Source: Alphaproteobacteria bacterium (lineage in GTDB: Bacteria; Pseudomonadota; Alphaproteobacteria; Micavibrionales; Micavibrionaceae). Taken from it: DNA of 38,724 bases. The notes under the pieces were generated by a model. That model was not told the origin of the DNA and ran no database searches. It worked only from the letters and a program-made list of their open reading frames with translations. Below, piece by piece: positions 34,575 through 38,724 of the stretch (positions within the stretch are counted from its first letter, which is position 1; every line of letters begins with the position of its first letter). The stretch is from positions 1 through 38,724 of the forward strand of contig JAGYOK010000019.1 in the NCBI GenBank assembly GCA_018399685.1, read 5' to 3'. A program made the position numbers and the translations under genes.

Positions 34575-36968
34575 TTAAATATTATTCAACAACGCTTTGG
34601 CATCTTCTATCCCCGGATAGGGCGTGTGCTTGTCCGAGATGGCCTGCGTAAGGTATCTTACCGCCTCTTCGCTCTGTCCGGTTTTTGCAAGTAACGCCCC
34701 GTAATGATAGCTTATTTGTGGATGCAATGGGGACGGAGTCAGCGAGATTGCTCGCTTCAGCACATTTTGTGCCTGAGCAGTCAGTCCCAAACGAAAATAC
34801 ACCCATCCCAGCGTATCGAGATGATATGGGTTGTCAGAGTTTGCAAAGCGCTCTGCGGCTATCCTTGCCATCTCCATAGCTTGCCTGTCATCGCTTTGAT
34901 AATCCGCAATCATTTGCGCCATATTATTTGCAATAATATCCGATTGGTCATTCTTTTTATAAAGATCAACATATACTGCAATAGCCTCATTTGTCCTGCT
35001 AAGTCTGGAAAGGATATTTGCCTTTTCCAAAGATGCAGCAATTTCATAAGGAACTGCTTTTTCTGCTGTAACAAGAATATCAAGAGCGTCGTTTATTTTA
35101 TTTTTTTCAATCAGCAGCCTTGCATAAGTAATGTAAGGAGCCTGCGTTTTTGGCGCGTTATTTATAGCTTTTATAAAATATGTTTCAGCCTCTTCTTTTT
35201 CATCGAGTGAAACCAGCAGCCCCCCTGTTATCGCAGCAACAGAAGGGCTGTCTGTTTGAAGGCCGGAGAGAAAATCTTTAACATCGCGCACATCACTATT
35301 TTCCCGAGACATACCAAGGAGCGCAGAAATAGCGTGCTCTGATAACGGGGAAGACGGATTTTCGCTGACAACTGTTTTATATACTTTTACTGCTTGATCT
35401 TGCTTTCCGGTTTTATCAAGGATTTGCCCTCTTAGGAATGTTGCCAAAGGCTTTTGCCCATCAAGTTTTTCCAGTTGTTTAATCGCTTGCTCGGCCTCGT
35501 CCCATGCTCCCATCTCGATAGCTAGTCTTGCGGCATTTTCCCAACCAATAGCATAGTTGGGGTCTTTTTTCGTTACACTTTCCAAAAGCTCTACAGCTCG
35601 CTTTGTCTCCCCGTGAAGAGATAAAAGCTGAGCAAGCCGTACATGGTTTGACAAATCAGCAGCCCCTGATTTTAATGAATCCGCCAGAGTATCTATGGCA
35701 AGGTCGGCATGTCCTTGAATAAGGAATATTTCAGCCAAAACCCTGTGTGCCTTTGTAGCTCTTTCATCATCTCTTGTAATAGTACGCAGATCTGAAACTG
35801 CCTTCTGGTTATCTCCTTGATAAAAAGACAGATTTGCACGGATAAACAAAGCTTCCCTGTTATTGACATCTTTTTCAAGGACGCTTTCGATAAGCTTTTG
35901 CGCCGCCTCTATATCACCTTTGCGCAGCTCGATATCGGCCAGAGAATTGCTGGCATTCATGCTGATTTGTTCTTCGGGATTGCTTTTGATAAGATTTTTC
36001 AGCGTTTCAACGGCCAGCAGGTCTTCATCATTGCGGATATAAAGATCAGCCAGCCAAATGTAGGGAACCTTGTTTTCAGGGTGCTTATTAATATAGCTTT
36101 TTATCTCTTCTTCTGCTGCTTTTATATCCTTGTTTTTTTCAAGAAATACCGCAAGTCTGTGCTTGGCCGAAAGGTTATCGGGAAAGAGCTTTACAATTTC
36201 ACGGAGTTCTTTTTCAGCTTCTGTAATATTACCGGTTTCGGAATATATAGTGGCAAGATCGAAACGGAATTTAGTTTCTTGAGGGTAGAGTTTAAAAAGC
36301 TCGTGATAGATATCGGCAATTTCAGAGACGTTGTTTTTCTCGCCATGAATTGCCGCTTTCAATAAGCGCAAGGACACGTCCTTAGGGTTATGCTGTATCC
36401 CCTCATCCAGTATTTCCAGCGCTTTTTCCGGCGCTTTTTGTGCATTATGGATTCCAGCCATAACGGAATAGGCGATAATGTTGGCAGGATCAATCTCCAG
36501 CGCTTTTTGTATCTGCGCTCCTGCCTTGTCAAACTCCTTGTTTCTAAGAAATAATGAACCTTTGATTGCATGGGCTGTAGCATTTTCGGGGTCTATGGAC
36601 AGCAGATGATCTATTCTTTTGGTGACTTCCTCATACTGTTGAGCGGCCATAAAATATTGAATGAGCTTTGATATTGCCGGAGCATAGTTTTCATCCTGCT
36701 GCTCTGTAATCAAAAAAGCTTTCAGAGCTTGTGTTATGTTCCCTTGTGCCTCCTCTACAAGCCCAAGACTGTATATGATTTTGGGATTGGTAGGCGAAAT
36801 GCGCGCAGCGTTCTTATACTCAAGCTTCGCTCTTACGTAATCTTCCTGAGCAAACAGCGCATCGCCGCGTGCCATATATTTTTCCTCTTTATCTTGCGGA
36901 TTATTGCATGAAGCAACAAGAGGAAGGATCGCTATGCACAAAAGCAATTTTTTCAAACTGTGAAACAC
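34575..36968 (-). CDS. PrsT-like TPR-repeat lipoprotein of the PEP-CTERM system
   Basis: A 797-residue lipoprotein: signal peptide with lipobox LVASC (lipidated C21), then about 15-20 TPR motifs across the whole mature protein (for example NPKIIYSLGLVEEAQGNITQ and PYHLDTLGWVYFRLGLTAQA). Size, lipid anchor and repeats match the PEP-CTERM-associated TPR lipoprotein PrsT, found in exosortase/EPS loci. It likely acts as a scaffold in the periplasm for secretion or assembly. The position between two PEP-CTERM-like genes and upstream of a Wza-like gene supports this. It is on the strand opposite to its neighbours. The assignment to PrsT rather than to another TPR lipoprotein is by family resemblance and context. 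Confidence 0.8.
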   Translation of the reverse strand: MFHSLKKLLLCIAILPLVASCNNPQDKEEKYMARGDALFAQEDYVRAKLEYKNAARISPTNPKIIYSLGLVEEAQGNITQALKAFLITEQQDENYAPAISKLIQYFMAAQQYEEVTKRIDHLLSIDPENATAHAIKGSLFLRNKEFDKAGAQIQKALEIDPANIIAYSVMAGIHNAQKAPEKALEILDEGIQHNPKDVSLRLLKAAIHGEKNNVSEIADIYHELFKLYPQETKFRFDLATIYSETGNITEAEKELREIVKLFPDNLSAKHRLAVFLEKNKDIKAAEEEIKSYINKHPENKVPYIWLADLYIRNDEDLLAVETLKNLIKSNPEEQISMNASNSLADIELRKGDIEAAQKLIESVLEKDVNNREALFIRANLSFYQGDNQKAVSDLRTITRDDERATKAHRVLAEIFLIQGHADLAIDTLADSLKSGAADLSNHVRLAQLLSLHGETKRAVELLESVTKKDPNYAIGWENAARLAIEMGAWDEAEQAIKQLEKLDGQKPLATFLRGQILDKTGKQDQAVKVYKTVVSENPSSPLSEHAISALLGMSRENSDVRDVKDFLSGLQTDSPSVAAITGGLLVSLDEKEEAETYFIKAINNAPKTQAPYITYARLLIEKNKINDALDILVTAEKAVPYEIAASLEKANILSRLSRTNEAIAVYVDLYKKNDQSDIIANNMAQMIADYQSDDRQAMEMARIAAERFANSDNPYHLDTLGWVYFRLGLTAQAQNVLKRAISLTPSPLHPQISYHYGALLAKTGQSEEAVRYLTQAISDKHTPYPGIEDAKALLNNI

Positions 36969-37174
36969 CTTAATAAAGCTCCTGTTTAGGCTTTGGTTAC
37001 AAAAATGGAATATCTACTACACGCATCATTAGGTTTTGTATAGTCGATCCTGACTCAAAAATCCAGATACCACATTTTTTCGCAGACCCCTGGTTGCATT
37101 AATTATATTGCATTTTACTGCATTCTATGATAACCAGTTAAGTTCCATTAAATACTAAAGAGAAATAAAGCATT
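36969..37174. other. 206-bp divergent region
   Basis: Contains the divergent promoters of the PrsT-like gene and the gene at 37175. TGCATT occurs three times (about 37094, 37109 and 37120), with spacings of 15 and 11 bp. No hairpin or gene. Confidence 0.4.
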
Positions 37175-37819
37175 ATGAAAAATGTTGTTTATACATATTT
37201 ACTTGTAGCAGGGATGGTTCTTTTTTCATTCACTGGTACGGCCAAAGCGGTTATTGATGACGGCTCTACAAATTTTAGAGGATCCCGCGTTGATATGGGA
37301 ACACTTGAAAACGGGCAGTTTGGTACAATACACGCACATCCTGCAAGTGGCGGATTTGCCCTTAATCTGTTAAGCGCTCTATTACCAAGCCAAAGCGCGG
37401 TTACTTTTTCCTATAATTTCTCCGGTGATCTGAAAAATGGATTTGTAGCTGCTGGCGGACGTTATTCATATGAGCTTGGCGGTGATTCATACAAGGGCTA
37501 TACTGCCGTTTTATCAAATACCCCACTGAGCTCTTCCGGCAGCTTTGTTAACGGCAGGCCGGTTACAGAGGCTCTTGCTTTTGCATCGGCTGATTTTGAC
37601 CCTAATGCCAATACAGCTTCTGTAACAATTACAAATCTTTCAGACGGGTTTTTGGATATTGCAAGCAAGCTTGTTGCTTACGTCAAATATAACAAGAATT
37701 ATACTGTTTCCTACTCTGTAACGGAGACACCGATTCCTGCGGCTTTACCAATGTTTGCAATGGGGCTGGCCGCTGTAGTTGGGCTGCGCAGACGCAAGCA
37801 AAATAAAATCCCGGCATAA
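37175..37819 (+). CDS. Second secreted protein with VPxPA/PEP-CTERM-like sorting signal
   Basis: A 214-residue protein with a signal peptide (YLLVAGMVLFSFTGTAKA) and a C-terminal sorting signal (TPIPAALPMFAMGLAAVVG followed by LRRRKQ). The motif aligns with VPVPAALPMFAIGLAAMIG in the gene at 33828, so the two are recognised by the same sorting enzyme. The central part is beta-rich with ASADFDPNANTASVTITNLS. Its AAAGAGAAATAAAG lies before the ATG. A terminator follows, and the polysaccharide-export gene starts ~185 bp downstream. Confidence 0.85.
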   Translation: MKNVVYTYLLVAGMVLFSFTGTAKAVIDDGSTNFRGSRVDMGTLENGQFGTIHAHPASGGFALNLLSALLPSQSAVTFSYNFSGDLKNGFVAAGGRYSYELGGDSYKGYTAVLSNTPLSSSGSFVNGRPVTEALAFASADFDPNANTASVTITNLSDGFLDIASKLVAYVKYNKNYTVSYSVTETPIPAALPMFAMGLAAVVGLRRRKQNKIPA

Positions 37820-37862
37820 ATTAATTTGGGACGTACTTACTACTACTAAAGAATTTTCAAAT

Positions 37863-37887
37863 GGCGCCTTACTAAGGTGCCTTTTTT
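37863..37887 (+). terminator. Rho-independent terminator after the second sorted protein gene
   Basis: GGCGCCTT (37863-37870) pairs with AAGGTGCC (37874-37881, one G-T pair), followed by TTTTTT (37882-37887). Confidence 0.88.
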
Positions 37888-38003
37888 GTGCGTCAAAATT
37901 TGTGCAATAAACTCGGCAGTATTTGCCGATTGATATCGGTCTGCAAAAGGGTTAATATTGTATATCTCGAGTTAACAATCACCTATAACCATTTGGAGTG
38001 CAC

Positions 38004-38585
38004 GTGAAAAAAGCTGTTGATACTTTTGTATCGGTGCTCTTGGCACTGATTATTTTATCCCCTTTTCAGGCGAAAGCAACTACGGATGATTTTGTTGTGC
38101 TTGCAGGGGATATATTGCAAATCACCGTTTGGAAAGAAGATGGCATGGATCGCGAGGTTCAAGTTTTATCCGACGGAACCATAACTTTTCCCTTGATAGG
38201 CACTGTCGAGATTCAGGGTAAAACTTTGCCAGAAGTCCAATCCACCATGAAGGAGCTGTTGGCGCCTGCAATTCCGACTGCCTCGGTCACTGTTTCTGTT
38301 AAAGCCCCGCTAGGCCATAAAGCCAGCATCCTTGGTCAGGTTCAAAGCCCTGGCGAGTTTGTTATGAACACCAAAATCGGTGTTATGCAGCTTATCAGTC
38401 AGGCGGGGGGTCTTACGCCCTATGCCGATAAAGGTAAGATCACGATTATCAGAAGAACAGCTCAAGGCGGGAAAGAAGTTATAGATTTTCCTTACAAGAA
38501 AATCTCGCGCGGAAAGGATCTTGATAAAGACATCGACCTTAAACCCGGCGATGTAGTCATAGTTCCTGATTCCGGTTTATTCTAG
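38004..38585 (+). CDS. Polysaccharide export protein, Wza/GumB family
   Basis: A ~193-residue periplasmic/outer-membrane polysaccharide-export protein. After a signal peptide (ending LSPFQAKA), the Poly_export domain (~30-115) contains FVVLAGDILQITVWKEDGMD and VQVLSDGTITFPLIGTVEIQ; an SLBB-like domain follows (GHKASILGQVQSPGEFVMN and QLISQAGGLTPYA). The GTG at 38004 is chosen as start because TTGGAG sits 5 nt upstream; a GTG at 37998 overlaps that site. First gene of a likely EPS operon continuing off the right edge. It may serve the same system as the PrsT-like lipoprotein. Confidence 0.88.
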   Translation: MKKAVDTFVSVLLALIILSPFQAKATTDDFVVLAGDILQITVWKEDGMDREVQVLSDGTITFPLIGTVEIQGKTLPEVQSTMKELLAPAIPTASVTVSVKAPLGHKASILGQVQSPGEFVMNTKIGVMQLISQAGGLTPYADKGKITIIRRTAQGGKEVIDFPYKKISRGKDLDKDIDLKPGDVVIVPDSGLF

Positions 38586-38598
38586 GGTTCTTTAAAAT

Positions 38599-38712
38599 AT
38601 GCTTGGCTGTGCTAAAAAAAGAAAAGTGCTTCTTTGCTGCCTTTGGGCGGGCGTGGCTATTACGTGCATAATTCCACTAAAAGCAAATGCTGAAAAGCTG
38701 GTTCAATGTTAG
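38599..38712 (+). CDS. Short frame with signal-peptide-like sequence, disrupted or a leader, at the window edge
   Basis: A 37-codon frame from ATG at 38599: a basic n-region (KKRK), a hydrophobic core (VLLCCLWAGVAITCIIPL) and an ANA cleavage site (AEKLVQC) before a TAG stop at 38710-38712. A signal peptide that ends seven residues later makes no sense alone, so it may be the start of an outer-membrane protein gene with a frameshift or premature stop, or a sequencing error. Another ATG at 38706 overlaps the stop and may begin the next gene. Only 13 bp follow the stop. Confidence 0.35.
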   Translation: MLGCAKKRKVLLCCLWAGVAITCIIPLKANAEKLVQC

Positions 38713-38724
38713 CAATTGAGCCCT

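Noticed and set aside
34704-35210. + strand frame inside the PrsT-like gene
   Set aside because: The lipoprotein with its TPR repeats explains the region; the opposite frame lacks domain signals.

Overview
The window reads as chromosomal DNA of an alphaproteobacterium of moderate GC. The evidence is the run accC, aat, DUF2155, mlaD and an NDUFA12-type complex I accessory gene, which is typical of that class, plus adjacent clpS and clpA and a succinylase-type dapD/dapE pair. A relative of Micavibrio is my guess from overall style; no rRNA or marker phylogeny is available to prove it. Most of the window is conserved core genome. I see no tRNA, rRNA, CRISPR array or transposase gene.

Layout. 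Positions 1-4.4 kb hold the end of accC, aat, an envelope pair (DUF2155 and MlaD), the NDUFA12 homologue, a RidA-type protein and an unusual response regulator fused to a zinc-ligand-less deaminase domain. From 4.5 to 9.6 kb come a pilin-like membrane protein, clpA, clpS, a small secreted acidic protein and a sulfotransferase. With aat, clpS and clpA, all three core N-degron components lie within 8 kb. From 9.9 to 14.3 kb are an unknown 206-residue protein and the rpmH-rnpA-yidD-yidC-engB run behind a near-consensus sigma70 promoter. From 14.3 to 18.7 kb are a second pilin-like paralogue, rmuC and def-fmt-truA. From 18.8 to 22.8 kb are a periplasmic PRC-barrel protein and dapD / an HD-domain protein resembling RelA/SpoT hydrolases / dapE. 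From 22.9 to 30.4 kb are a FemAB-like transferase, a DUF3108 protein, glmU, a putative glycosyltransferase, glmS and a UDP-glucuronate epimerase-like gene: amino-sugar and surface-polysaccharide supply.

The accessory part is 30.4-31.8 kb. A compact region there has hairpins, three dyad-symmetric 15-bp motifs spaced exactly 31 bp apart, and two identical 18-bp repeats (each containing a perfect 16-bp palindrome) bracketing a NERD nuclease-like / zinc-ribbon gene. rarA and a small unknown gene with a terminator-like hairpin in its leader follow.

From 33.8 kb to the end the window enters a protein-sorting and exopolysaccharide locus: two secreted proteins with VPxPA/PEP-CTERM-like tails flank a large PrsT-like TPR lipoprotein, followed by a Wza-type export protein. 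The expected exosortase is not in the window and may lie beyond the right edge.

The most unusual items are the REC-deaminase fusion with lost zinc ligands, the repeat-bracketed NERD gene with its 31-bp-phased motifs, a degenerate 16-bp tandem array between glmU and the glycosyltransferase gene, the SpoT-hydrolase-like protein between dapD and dapE, and the pair of pilin-like paralogues sharing a C-terminal FYxVLxAR motif.
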